Assembly (NCBI GenBank): GCA_965207125.1
Contig: OZ242263.1
Span: forward strand, 372,001 to 436,000
Direction of reading: 5' to 3'
Source of the DNA: G965207125 sp965207125
GTDB taxonomy: Bacteria; Pseudomonadota; Alphaproteobacteria; Puniceispirillales; UBA1172
Length of the DNA stretch: 64,000 nt
Position numbers and translations under genes: made by a program. Positions within the stretch are counted from its first letter, which is position 1; each line of letters opens with the position of its first letter. The notes under the pieces are model-generated. The model had not been told where the DNA came from, did not search any database, and saw only the letters and a list, made by a program, of their open reading frames with translations. Shown in pieces: positions 1 through 8,324 of this stretch.

Positions 1-79
1 CTTCGCTACGCTGGATCAGAATGATGCACACCAGCGCAATCGCGATAATAATATGAACAGTTAAGATAACAATACCCAT
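1..79 (-). CDS. secG: Preprotein translocase subunit SecG, N-terminal fragment cut by the window edge
   Basis: Only the first 26 codons are present, read leftward from an ATG at 79. The peptide opens MGIVILTVHIIIAIALVCII and continues LIQRSE, one hydrophobic helix ending in the conserved LIQ(R/K)SEG start of the SecG cytoplasmic loop. SecG is a small auxiliary subunit of the SecYEG inner-membrane protein-conducting channel. It lies 75 bp downstream of tpiA in the same direction, and secG next to tpiA is a widespread bacterial pairing. The gene continues beyond base 1, so its second helix and C-terminus cannot be judged. Confidence 0.8.
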   Translation of the reverse strand, partial: MGIVILTVHIIIAIALVCIILIQRSE

Positions 80-154
80 TAGATTGCCCTCATCTCTTAA
101 ATTGAAACTTTTTATAGCGAAATGCTTACAAAATCGCCAGAAAAAAGTCAGCTG

Positions 155-889
155 CTATGACATAGCGGCCTGGATAATCCTTATAAATTCATCAGCCTTA
201 AGGCTGGCCCCCCCAACCAACACGCCATTGACGTCAGATAGCGCCAAGATTTCCGCCGCGTTTTCGGCTTTAACCGAACCACCATAAAGCACGGGACAAG
301 ACCCCATCGCCGCGCCAAACCCTTTGAGTGCATTTTTGATATGATGGTGAATCTCCTCGATATCAGCAAGCGATGCGACCTTACCCGTGCCGATCGCCCA
401 GACCGGCTCATACGCCACCGCGACTAACGCCGGGTCAGCGTCCGGCGGAATAGATGATATAACCATATCCGTCACCGTGTTGATGGCTTTACCGGCCTCG
501 CGTTGCTGCTCGGTCTCACCGACACAGATAATCGTCTTTAGCCCCGCCTTTAGCGCGGCGGTGGTTTTGGCGGTAACCTGCTGGTTTGTCTCGCCATGAT
601 GCGTGCGCCTTTCCGAATGACCGACTAAAACCCACTCACACCCCGCCTCAACCAGCATCGAAGCCGATATATCTCCTGTGAACGCCCCGTGTGAGGCGTG
701 ATGACAGTCTTGCCCGCCAAGTTTGAGCAAGCCCCCGCCAAGAGATCGCCTAATATGATCGAGCATAGTAAAGGGCGGAAAAACCACGCTGACAACCGCG
801 TTTGGCGTTTTAACTCCCTTGAGCCCCTCTATCAGGTGAGACGCCTCATCCCATCCGGGATTCATCTTCCAATTGCCTGCGATGATCAT
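155..889 (-). CDS. tpiA: Triosephosphate isomerase
   Basis: TIM-barrel enzyme interconverting dihydroxyacetone phosphate and glyceraldehyde 3-phosphate in glycolysis and gluconeogenesis (cytosol). The protein starts MIIAGNWKMN, which carries the substrate-binding Asn6 and Lys8. GHSERR holds the electrophilic His91, and AYEPVWAIGTG holds the catalytic base Glu161 followed by the flexible loop. At 244 residues it has normal family length. An in-frame ATG at 913 would add eight residues, but a purine-rich AAGGAAAG about ten bases before the ATG at 889 favours the shorter start. It is divergent from ppiD across about 80 bp and precedes secG. Confidence 0.95.
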   Translation of the reverse strand: MIIAGNWKMNPGWDEASHLIEGLKGVKTPNAVVSVVFPPFTMLDHIRRSLGGGLLKLGGQDCHHASHGAFTGDISASMLVEAGCEWVLVGHSERRTHHGETNQQVTAKTTAALKAGLKTIICVGETEQQREAGKAINTVTDMVISSIPPDADPALVAVAYEPVWAIGTGKVASLADIEEIHHHIKNALKGFGAAMGSCPVLYGGSVKAENAAEILALSDVNGVLVGGASLKADEFIRIIQAAMS

Positions 890-925
890 GATGTTTTTCT
901 TTCCTTGCCTCACTTACCCTATATC

Positions 926-954
926 ATCTATCTTGAACGACAGACACACGTCAA
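926..954 (-). promoter_or_regulatory. Candidate sigma70-type promoter for tpiA
   Basis: In the 83-bp divergent gap between tpiA and ppiD the minus strand reads TTGACG (complement of 949-954), a 17-base spacer, then ATAGAT (complement of 926-931), about 37 bases before the tpiA start. The -35 is good and the -10 weak. No convincing partner for ppiD is seen in the same gap. This is pattern matching only. Confidence 0.3.
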
Positions 955-972
955 ACAAAAGATAGAGCACCC

Positions 973-2850
973 ATGTTACAAACTCTTCGAAATAGCACCA
1001 AATCATCCTCTATGCGGGCCTTCCTTCTCGTATTGGTTGCCGGATTCGCCATGTGGGGAATTGGTGATGTTTTCCGATCTAATCTCTCCGAAGATATCGC
1101 CATCGAGACCGGAGACGTCACGATAGAAGCGGGCGAAGCCGCCGCAGTCTTTGACCGCACCAGACGCAGTTATCTGCCCGGGAGCAACAATAACGAAGCC
1201 CTCGCCGCTGGATTGCTTGTTCAGGTTCTAAGCGACTTATCGCAGCGCGCCTTATTCACCGCCGAGGCGTCCCGCCTTAATCTGCTCATCACTGACGAGA
1301 TGGTCAAAGATGCGATAGCCAGAAATCCTCTCTTTCTCGATGACACCGGAAGTTTTAATCCTCTTCTCTTGCGCGATGTGCTCATCCGCGAGGGAATCAG
1401 CGAACAAGAACTCATTCAATACATCGTCCATGTTGAAAATCGTGATCAGATCACCTCAGCCATTGCGAAGGGATTGAGCTATCCTCAAAGTTCTGCTGCG
1501 ATGATCGCCGCCTGGCAAGCCGAGCAACGCCAAATCAGCTATGTTGAACTGCCCATCACCCCGGGTAGCGTGCCCGAGCCGTCCCAAGCCGCGTTAAGCG
1601 CATGGTATGCTGAAAAAAAGAGCGAATTTGCAAGCCCAGCTTTACGATCAATAACCGCCGCTATTCTCGCACCTGAAACCTATATAGATCACGTTACGGT
1701 CACCGAAGAAGAAGTGCTTGAGATGTATGAGGCCCGGCGGGCGTCCTACTCGTTCCCCGAGCGCAGGACCATCAGGCAAATGGTTTTCACGAACCAAGCG
1801 GACGCTGAACGCGCCAAAGCAAGTCTAGACGCGGGGGAGAATTTTAATGCTGTCGCCGACAGTTTGCTTAACCTTTCAGGCGATGCGCTGATTCTTGAGG
1901 AGATTACCGAGAATCAATTACCTAATGACGCCTTGCGCAAAGCTGTTTTCTCAGCCGAGATTGGCAAAGTAAGCGGCCCAGTTCAAAGTAATTTCGGGCA
2001 GCATTTCTTCATTGTCGATAAAATAGATGAGGCCGTAAGCGCAAGCCTTGATGATGTGCGCGAGTTTTTGATCGAAAATCTCAGAAATGAACACGCGATC
2101 GATAGGGTTTATGATCAAGTGGCGGTGTTTGAGGACGCGCGGGATAGCGGCGCGACATTGACCGAAGCCGCTGAACAGGCCGGCGCGCAGATCATCACCA
2201 TAGATGGCATGAGCATCAATGGGTATGATGAGAATGATGAGATCATCGAAGGCATTGCTACAAGCACTGAATTCCGTGAGATGGCTTGGCAACAGGCGGT
2301 CGGCGATGTAAGCCTTTTGACCGAAGACGAAGCTGATAGTTATTTTGCTTTGCGTGTGGGTGGCGAACGCCAAGCAAGAGAACGCCCACTTGATGAGGTC
2401 TACCCCCGTGCACTCGCCGCCTATAAGCTTGAAAAAGCGATTATCTCAACCCGCGAGCGCGCCAAAACGCTGATTAGCGATGGAGATTTTGAGACAGCAG
2501 CAAGCAAAGCCGGGTTAGATATCATCACTAGCCCAGCCTTCCGCCAAACCGGAAACGGGCTTGATCACCAAGCATCCAGTCTGATCGCGCGCTCGGCGTT
2601 TTCCCTCAACACTGGCGAAAGCGATCTGGTTGAAACCGGCGCTGAGGGAATGATTGCTTTGCGCCTGGAGGCCATCCTTGAAGGCGATGAGGAAACCAAG
2701 CGCCTCCGGGGCGAGCAGATCAAGCGCGAGTTTAGCCAAAACCTGCAAAGTGATACTGACCAGATCATCGGTGAGGGATTGATGACTATTCATGAACTCC
2801 ATATTCGCCCCGCCACCGTGGAACGGCTGCTCATAGGAACACAAAACTAA
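973..2850 (+). CDS. ppiD: PpiD/SurA-type periplasmic peptidyl-prolyl isomerase and chaperone
   Basis: Inner-membrane-anchored periplasmic folding factor of 625 residues. A short basic cytoplasmic tail precedes one membrane helix at residues 14-34. A SurA-N-like helical region follows (about 40-180), then a parvulin-type PPIase domain at about 264-356 (opening RRTIRQMVF, ending HFFIVDKI), and a long C-terminal chaperone region. Size and layout match PpiD. Its TAA overlaps the trpE ATG by one base (TAATG), so the two are probably translationally coupled; ppiD directly before trpE is common in Alphaproteobacteria. In vitro PPIase activity of PpiD parvulin domains is often weak, so a chaperone role at the SecYEG exit is the safer reading. 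Confidence 0.88.
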   Translation: MLQTLRNSTKSSSMRAFLLVLVAGFAMWGIGDVFRSNLSEDIAIETGDVTIEAGEAAAVFDRTRRSYLPGSNNNEALAAGLLVQVLSDLSQRALFTAEASRLNLLITDEMVKDAIARNPLFLDDTGSFNPLLLRDVLIREGISEQELIQYIVHVENRDQITSAIAKGLSYPQSSAAMIAAWQAEQRQISYVELPITPGSVPEPSQAALSAWYAEKKSEFASPALRSITAAILAPETYIDHVTVTEEEVLEMYEARRASYSFPERRTIRQMVFTNQADAERAKASLDAGENFNAVADSLLNLSGDALILEEITENQLPNDALRKAVFSAEIGKVSGPVQSNFGQHFFIVDKIDEAVSASLDDVREFLIENLRNEHAIDRVYDQVAVFEDARDSGATLTEAAEQAGAQIITIDGMSINGYDENDEIIEGIATSTEFREMAWQQAVGDVSLLTEDEADSYFALRVGGERQARERPLDEVYPRALAAYKLEKAIISTRERAKTLISDGDFETAASKAGLDIITSPAFRQTGNGLDHQASSLIARSAFSLNTGESDLVETGAEGMIALRLEAILEGDEETKRLRGEQIKREFSQNLQSDTDQIIGEGLMTIHELHIRPATVERLLIGTQN

Positions 2851-4337
2851 TGCGCGTCTATCCCGATGATGACGCAGTCCTAGCAGAACTTAAGGCAGGG
2901 CAAGGGGTCTTAGTCTATACCGAATTAGTCGCTGATCTCGACACCCCCGTATCCGCGATGATGAAACTCGGCCCTGAGCAGCAGTACCAATGCCTGCTAG
3001 AATCCGTTGAAGGGGGTAATACGCGCGGACGGTTTTCAGTCATCGCTCTTGCTCCCGATTTGATCTGGACGACGAAGGATAAAAAGATCACCATCACCGA
3101 TGGCGCCGGGCATGTTATTTCGGAGAAAAGTGGCGATGTTCTGGCCTCCTTGCGCGAGATGATCGCCACCACCACCCTTCATATCCCCGATCATCTACCG
3201 CCTATGTCCGCCGGGTTATTCGGCTATTTTGGCTATGAGCTCATTAGCCAAATGGAACGGATACCCGTCAGCAACCCCTCTGATCTCGGCATCGCAGATT
3301 CGTGCCTTACGCGCCCCTCCATCGTGATCATTTTCGATAGTCTGAAAGACCAGATGACTATCGCAACACCAGCCCGTCCTAAAATAGACGACAACCCGGC
3401 AACAGTGCTCAAAGACGCGAAAGCCCGCCTAGGCGCAGTGGTGGAGAAACTGAACGCTCCCCTACCCCAACAAGAACCCACAAGAGCAGAGAAGAAACTG
3501 CCTGAGGCCCAATCAAGCATGAGCAAAAGCGGTTTTATGGACGCCGTCAAACACGCCATTGAGTATATCAAGGCAGGAGATATTTTTCAGGTCGTTCTAT
3601 CGCAGCGCTTTTCAGTGCCTTTTACCAATACGCCTTTTTCGCTTTACAGAACTCTAAGAAGGTTGAACCCCTCGCCGTTTCTGATCTATTTCACCATGGG
3701 CGATTTCGCACTGGTTGGCTCAAGCCCTGAGATTCTCGTGCGGCTTCGAGACAAAAAAATCACCATCAGACCGATTGCCGGAACACGCCCTCGGGGCCAA
3801 ACCCCCGCTGAAGACGCTGCGCTGGCCGAGGAGTTGCTCGCCGATGTCAAAGAACGGGCTGAGCATCTGATGCTATTGGACCTTGGTCGCAATGACACCG
3901 GGCGTGTGGCGCAGCCAAACACTGTGCGGCTTGTCGATCATTTTGCCATCGAGCGTTATAGCCATGTGATGCATATCGCCTCCGAGGTCGAGGGGGTTAT
4001 CCGTGATGATTGTGATGCAATAGATGCGCTTAAAGCCGGATTCCCCGCAGGAACAGTTTCGGGGGCTCCTAAAATTCGCGCGATGGAGATTATCGATGAG
4101 CTTGAGCCTTTGCAACGAGGGCCTTACGCGGGGGCCATTGGATATATTTCTGCTGCTGGCGATATGGACACCTGCATTGCCCTGCGCACCGCTGTGGTCA
4201 AAGACGGGGTCATGCATATTCAGGCAGGCGCAGGAATTGTCTATGATAGCGACCCTGAAAAAGAGTACGAGGAAAGCATCAATAAAGCCAAAGCCCTGAT
4301 CCGCGCCGCCACTGAAGCCGCCCAGATGCCGTCCTAA
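2850..4337 (+). CDS. trpE: Anthranilate synthase component I
   Basis: Chorismate-utilising large subunit making anthranilate from chorismate plus ammonia or glutamine, the first committed step of tryptophan synthesis. The N-terminal domain has the LLES tryptophan feedback element at residues 49-52. The chorismate-binding domain covers about 228-485 and contains PIAGTRPRG, LDLGRNDTGRV and AGAGIVYDSDPEKEYEE. Length (495) is standard. It begins inside the ppiD stop codon. The glutaminase trpG and the following trpD-trpC, which often come next in this group, are absent; a DMT permease follows 35 bp downstream instead, so component II must be encoded elsewhere. Confidence 0.95.
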   Translation: MRVYPDDDAVLAELKAGQGVLVYTELVADLDTPVSAMMKLGPEQQYQCLLESVEGGNTRGRFSVIALAPDLIWTTKDKKITITDGAGHVISEKSGDVLASLREMIATTTLHIPDHLPPMSAGLFGYFGYELISQMERIPVSNPSDLGIADSCLTRPSIVIIFDSLKDQMTIATPARPKIDDNPATVLKDAKARLGAVVEKLNAPLPQQEPTRAEKKLPEAQSSMSKSGFMDAVKHAIEYIKAGDIFQVVLSQRFSVPFTNTPFSLYRTLRRLNPSPFLIYFTMGDFALVGSSPEILVRLRDKKITIRPIAGTRPRGQTPAEDAALAEELLADVKERAEHLMLLDLGRNDTGRVAQPNTVRLVDHFAIERYSHVMHIASEVEGVIRDDCDAIDALKAGFPAGTVSGAPKIRAMEIIDELEPLQRGPYAGAIGYISAAGDMDTCIALRTAVVKDGVMHIQAGAGIVYDSDPEKEYEESINKAKALIRAATEAAQMPS

Positions 4338-4372
4338 AATCTCCTCTAATCCCCCCGACAAAGGAAATACGC

Positions 4373-5287
4373 ATGGCCATCGAATTATGGGTTATTTTCA
4401 CGCTCATCGCCGCGAGCAGCCAAACGTTCCGTAGTGCCATACAGCGGCAAATGAAGCCGGTGTTGGGGAATGATGGCGCGAGTTACATCCGGTTTCTTTA
4501 CGCCCTGCCCTTCGCGTGGATTGCTGTCATTACCTATCATTACGGCTGGCGCATAGAGATCCCCGAGACGTCCTTGTCGTTTTGGTTCTGGATAACTTTC
4601 GCTGGCATTGCCCAGATTCTTTTTACCGTTTTTCTCATCAGGCTTTTCTCGCATCGAAGTTTTGCGGCCGGGACAGCTTATTCCAAAACCGAAGTTCTGC
4701 AAGCCGCCGTCTTGGAGGCGATTATTTTAGGCGTGGTGGTCAATCTCATCACAGGCACTGCCATTATTTTGGGGGTGGTCGCCGTGATTATGCTCACCCT
4801 CGCCAAATCACAATTCACACGCCGGGATATGATCAAATCCTGCTTTTCACTAACCTCAGCAATCGGGCTGGCGAGTGGCACGTTTCTGGGTTTTGCCACT
4901 GTATCGTATAAAGCAGCTATTGGCGCGCTCATCGGCGCAGATTTTTTCATGCGCGCGATGTATGCAGGCGCGTGCGGCACCGCCATCCAGGTCATTCTCA
5001 TGGGTGTCTGGATGCTGTTTTTCACGCGCCATGAGTTGCTACAATGCTTGAGACACTGGCAAGGGTCTATTGGCGCTGGATTTTTCGGTGCACTCTCGAC
5101 AATCGCGTGGTTTGCTGCTTTCGCTCTTTATGCAGTCGCGCCGGTCCGTGCGGTGGGACAGGTAGAATTGCTGATTACGCTGGGTATTTCCATCATGTTT
5201 TTCAAAGAAAAAACCAACAAAACCGAGTTAATAGCGATTTTACTGCTTAGCATTTCAATTATCATGGTATTGCTAGGAGACGGATGA
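4373..5287 (+). CDS. DMT-superfamily (EamA-like) permease
   Basis: A 304-residue protein with about ten hydrophobic segments arranged as two EamA-like halves of five helices, as in metabolite exporters of the drug/metabolite transporter superfamily. The second half ends with the typical pattern APVRAVGQVELLITLGIS followed by FFKEK and a last helix. Substrate cannot be deduced. It follows trpE by 35 bp, and its stop overlaps the next gene's ATG (ATGA), so these two membrane proteins are likely made together. Export of an aromatic metabolite is possible from the trpE neighbour, but that is only a guess. Confidence 0.8.
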   Translation: MAIELWVIFTLIAASSQTFRSAIQRQMKPVLGNDGASYIRFLYALPFAWIAVITYHYGWRIEIPETSLSFWFWITFAGIAQILFTVFLIRLFSHRSFAAGTAYSKTEVLQAAVLEAIILGVVVNLITGTAIILGVVAVIMLTLAKSQFTRRDMIKSCFSLTSAIGLASGTFLGFATVSYKAAIGALIGADFFMRAMYAGACGTAIQVILMGVWMLFFTRHELLQCLRHWQGSIGAGFFGALSTIAWFAAFALYAVAPVRAVGQVELLITLGISIMFFKEKTNKTELIAILLLSISIIMVLLGDG

Positions 5288-6621
5288 TTTTTACAACCAA
5301 CGTCTACCAGCAGCTTCGAATTGGCCTGCTCTTATTAACATGGGCCGCCGCACTGGTCTTTGTTGTTTTCAAAGAAGACGGCCAGATCATCGCTAATATC
5401 GGCGTGATCAGTTTTGGCTTTTTTTATCTCCTAACCTTGCCAATCCTCAAATGGGGCAGTTTGCTTATCCTTGCTATGCTTGGCGTCCTCGGCTGGTTGT
5501 TGCTCAATATCGTGCCGGATGGTGCCTTTATATTCGCGGCCGGGCGGTTTGTTCTTATTTTCACGGCTTTGCTCTGCACCATGACCTTGGTCAAAAACAC
5601 GGCCATCACGATGCCTTCAGTGCAGAAAAGCCAGCAGCAACTCGCCAAACTTCCCCCCGAATCCTCATCAACTGGTCTGCAACTCGCCGCCCATGCTTTT
5701 GGCGGGATCATCAATACCGGCGCCTTTGCGATGTTATCCGCCGCGCTTCCACCGGACAGCGATCTGCACCGGCGAAAAATTGCGGCCGAAGCAGCCATGC
5801 GCGGCATGGTGACCTCAGCCGTCTGGTCACCTTTCTTTATCGCTTTTGCCGTAGGACAGGGGTTTGTCGGCACAGAAAATTCATGGATCGCTATAGGGAT
5901 TGGATTGATAACAGCGTCAATTTTTACAATAGGTTGCACCATTATATTCACAAATAACTTTAGCATAAAAACCATCACCACTTCGCTAGGCTGCTTAAAG
6001 CCTGTATCGATGCGTTTGCTAATCGTGGTGGTGGCAGTGCTCACTTTTGCCCTCGCTTTTAACTTCACCGCCTTATCCGCTGTGGTGGTGGTTATGCCCT
6101 TGCTCGTTCTGGTCCAGTTTCTCCACACCCCTCACCTCGCGGCCCAGATGATTAAAGGCACAAAGAATGGAATGGCTAACATTTCAGATGATCTGATTAT
6201 CATCACCTCAGCCATGATCATCGCTTTTATTGCGACCAACACCAACGGGCTTGAGGCCTTAGGAATAAACCCTGATGGCATCATCCCTGGCTGGGTGGCG
6301 TTGATTGGCACACCGCTGGTTATGATGCTCACATCGACAGTTGGAATTCATCCGGTGATCTCAAGTAGTTTTTTGCTCACGATCTTTAGTAATGGTGGGG
6401 CTGATGTACATCCGGCCTTGCTTATGCAAAGTTTTCTCATCGGTTGGAGTGCTGGGACAATCAGCTCCGTCGCCTCGTTGTCCATGATCATCTGCGCCAA
6501 TCTTTACCAAGTACCGGCCCGCACCCTCGCTTTTGGCGTTAATCTCAAAGTCGCGGTGATCTTGGCGCTCGGCGGTGGCGGGGTTTTAAGCATCATCAAC
6601 GCGATGATCTTCACACCCTGA
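5284..6621 (+). CDS. Polytopic membrane protein, possible ion-transporter-superfamily permease
   Basis: A 445-residue protein with roughly eleven or twelve hydrophobic segments and no extramembrane domain. I do not recognise the family with certainty. Two long hydrophobic halves, a central cytoplasmic-looking stretch (about 105-130) and small-residue motifs within the membrane (GGIINTGAF near 140; STVGIHPVISSS and GWSAGTISSVASLS late) resemble the hairpin-containing IT superfamily (ArsB/DASS/CitM-like). No substrate motif is evident. The ATG overlaps the upstream permease stop by four bases. It could be the partner of that permease or an independent organic-anion carrier. It is followed by a convergent gap with a 12-bp tandem repeat. 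Confidence 0.55.
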   Translation: MIFTTNVYQQLRIGLLLLTWAAALVFVVFKEDGQIIANIGVISFGFFYLLTLPILKWGSLLILAMLGVLGWLLLNIVPDGAFIFAAGRFVLIFTALLCTMTLVKNTAITMPSVQKSQQQLAKLPPESSSTGLQLAAHAFGGIINTGAFAMLSAALPPDSDLHRRKIAAEAAMRGMVTSAVWSPFFIAFAVGQGFVGTENSWIAIGIGLITASIFTIGCTIIFTNNFSIKTITTSLGCLKPVSMRLLIVVVAVLTFALAFNFTALSAVVVVMPLLVLVQFLHTPHLAAQMIKGTKNGMANISDDLIIITSAMIIAFIATNTNGLEALGINPDGIIPGWVALIGTPLVMMLTSTVGIHPVISSSFLLTIFSNGGADVHPALLMQSFLIGWSAGTISSVASLSMIICANLYQVPARTLAFGVNLKVAVILALGGGGVLSIINAMIFTP

Positions 6622-6669
6622 ACTCCCATAACCGCCTCATCTACCCAGACCCCCTAATAGCCCCCATGA

Positions 6670-6705
6670 GTAGCCCTATCAGCGGCTCTATCAGTCGCCC
6701 TATCA
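6670..6705 (-). repeat. 12-bp tandem repeat, three clear copies, at the livF stop codon
   Basis: On the minus strand three 12-mers follow in series: TGATAGGGCGAC, TGATAGAGCCGC and TGATAGGGCTAC, with a degraded 13-base fourth copy to about 6657. The first TGA is the stop codon of livF, so each unit repeats an in-frame TGA TAG double stop. It fills the convergent gap between the membrane protein and livF. No hairpin with a U-run, hence no intrinsic terminator, is seen. Confidence 0.75.
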
Positions 6706-7578
6706 CCCACCAAGAAAAAGCCTACCAACCTCGGGGTTTTTCAGTAGATTATCACCCGTGTTTGCAAGCACCAGCTCGCCCGCCACCAGAACATAACCAA
6801 TATCCGCAAAAGCCAATCCCTTTTTGGCATTCTGCTCGACCATGATAATTGTCTTGCCCTCGCCGCGTTGCAAGTCCTCAAGAATTTCAAACACCATATC
6901 AATGAATCGAGGCTCAAGACCAATAGAGGGCTCATCAACCAGTAAGACCTGAGGTTCCATCACCAGAGCCCGGGAGATCTCAAGCAACCGCCTTTCGCCG
7001 CCAGATAACACTCCGGCGGGCTTATTGCGCCGGTCAGCAAGACGGCTGTATTTCTCAAAAACCTTTTCGGTGGCGATTTTTGCCTTGCGAGGCTGGTCTT
7101 TTAGAAAACCGCCCATCAGCAGATTTTCCTCGACCGTCATTTGCGGGAAGACTGATTTATCCTGAAGAATATAAGCAATCCCCGCATTAGATAATTTCTC
7201 TGATGGTTTGAGCGTGGTTACGTTCGTCTGGTTCGCCGTGATCGCCCCTGAAAATATATGGGTGAAGCCAAAAATGGAATGTAGAACCGTTGATTTGCCG
7301 GCGCCATTCGGCCCAATCAGACAAAGCGACTGCCCCTCGCCAATTTTCAGTGAGAAATCATGCAAGATTTCCATCTTGCCATAACCGGCATTGAGGTGAT
7401 CGATGCTCACGAACGGTTTGCCTTTGACCAAATCAAGCAGTTTTTTATCCGATAACGGCTCGCGTTTGATGCTGGCGGCCTCGCTGGCAACCTGATCAAC
7501 CGACATAACGACCTCAACCCCGCCTTGACCGTATCCCGAAACTGCCTTTTTCGTCTTGCCTTGCTTAGATCCTGCCAT
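6703..7578 (-). CDS. livF: Branched-chain amino-acid-type ABC transporter ATP-binding protein LivF
   Basis: Second ATPase of a HAAT-family (Liv-type) importer. Walker A GPNGAGKST lies at residues 89-97, the signature LSGGE at 191-195 and Walker B VLLVDEP near 211-217, with a switch His region replaced by IIMVEQNAKKG as is usual in LivF. The ABC domain begins only at about residue 55. The preceding Lys/Gly-rich extension is unusual for LivF, and an internal Met25 is a possible alternative start. The ATG overlaps the livG stop (TGATG). It is the last gene of livH-M-G-F, and the specific substrate is set by the binding protein upstream. Confidence 0.92.
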   Translation of the reverse strand: MAGSKQGKTKKAVSGYGQGGVEVVMSVDQVASEAASIKREPLSDKKLLDLVKGKPFVSIDHLNAGYGKMEILHDFSLKIGEGQSLCLIGPNGAGKSTVLHSIFGFTHIFSGAITANQTNVTTLKPSEKLSNAGIAYILQDKSVFPQMTVEENLLMGGFLKDQPRKAKIATEKVFEKYSRLADRRNKPAGVLSGGERRLLEISRALVMEPQVLLVDEPSIGLEPRFIDMVFEILEDLQRGEGKTIIMVEQNAKKGLAFADIGYVLVAGELVLANTGDNLLKNPEVGRLFLGG

Positions 7579-8324
7579 CAGTGCCCCCCGAGATAAGCGT
7601 CGATAACCCGTTTGTCTTTCTGAAGTTCTGCCGGTTTGCCGGCCGCTAACATCTTGCCATTTGATAAGCAGTAAATATGCTCAGCCAGATTCATCACCAC
7701 CCGCATATTATGCTCGATCAGACATAAGGTAATCCCCAACTCCTCATTGGCGCGGCGCAAACGATCAATCAAGCCGTTGATCAATGTTGGATTGATCCCC
7801 GCCGTAGGTTCATCAAGCAGCAAGGCCAAAGGCTTATTCATGAGGGCCATCGCAAACTCAAGCAGTTTTTGCTGTCCAAAAGATAAATCACCCGAAATCA
7901 GGTTGCGTTTGGAATAAAGACCAACAAAATCAAGCAAAGACTCCGCCCGCTCCTTTATATCGCCCCGGCGGCTCGCAAAGATCCCATCGCGGGCGTTTTG
8001 GCGATGCGAGACTGAAATCCGCATGTTATCAACGCAATTCATCTTACCGTAAATACGCGTTTGCTGAAAAGTTCTCAGCAATCCTAACTGCGCAATTGGT
8101 CCCACGCGCAAATGTGAAATTTCCTTGCCGTTAAATGTGATCGAGCCCGAGTCAATCGGGTGATAGCCGACAATCGAGTTAAACAGAGTGGTTTTGCCAC
8201 ACCCGTTAGGCCCAATAATGCCCGTGATACCGCCGCGCTGGACAGCGAGAGAGATGTCCACATTTGCCTTAACCCCGCCATAGGCTTTAGACACATTTTT
8301 AACCGTAATGATATCGTCAGTCAT
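7578..8324 (-). CDS. livG: Branched-chain amino-acid-type ABC transporter ATP-binding protein LivG
   Basis: First ATPase of the Liv-type importer, cytosolic, pairing with LivF beneath the LivHM permease. It has Walker A GPNGCGKTT at about residues 38-46, an LSFGQQK signature, Walker B ALLLDEPTAG, and the C-terminal LivG-type IEHNMRVVMNLAEHIY. The start at 8324 (MTDDIITVKN) is chosen over an ATG at 8345 because AGG of GAGGCGGCGC lies about seven bases upstream, and it gives a short overlap with the livM stop. It overlaps livF by one base. Confidence 0.93.
   Translation of the reverse strand: MTDDIITVKNVSKAYGGVKANVDISLAVQRGGITGIIGPNGCGKTTLFNSIVGYHPIDSGSITFNGKEISHLRVGPIAQLGLLRTFQQTRIYGKMNCVDNMRISVSHRQNARDGIFASRRGDIKERAESLLDFVGLYSKRNLISGDLSFGQQKLLEFAMALMNKPLALLLDEPTAGINPTLINGLIDRLRRANEELGITLCLIEHNMRVVMNLAEHIYCLSNGKMLAAGKPAELQKDKRVIDAYLGGH

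Noticed and set aside
698..1126. 142-codon plus-strand frame across the tpiA start and the ppiD start
   Set aside because: It overlaps tpiA antisense and ppiD in another frame and has no recognisable protein features.
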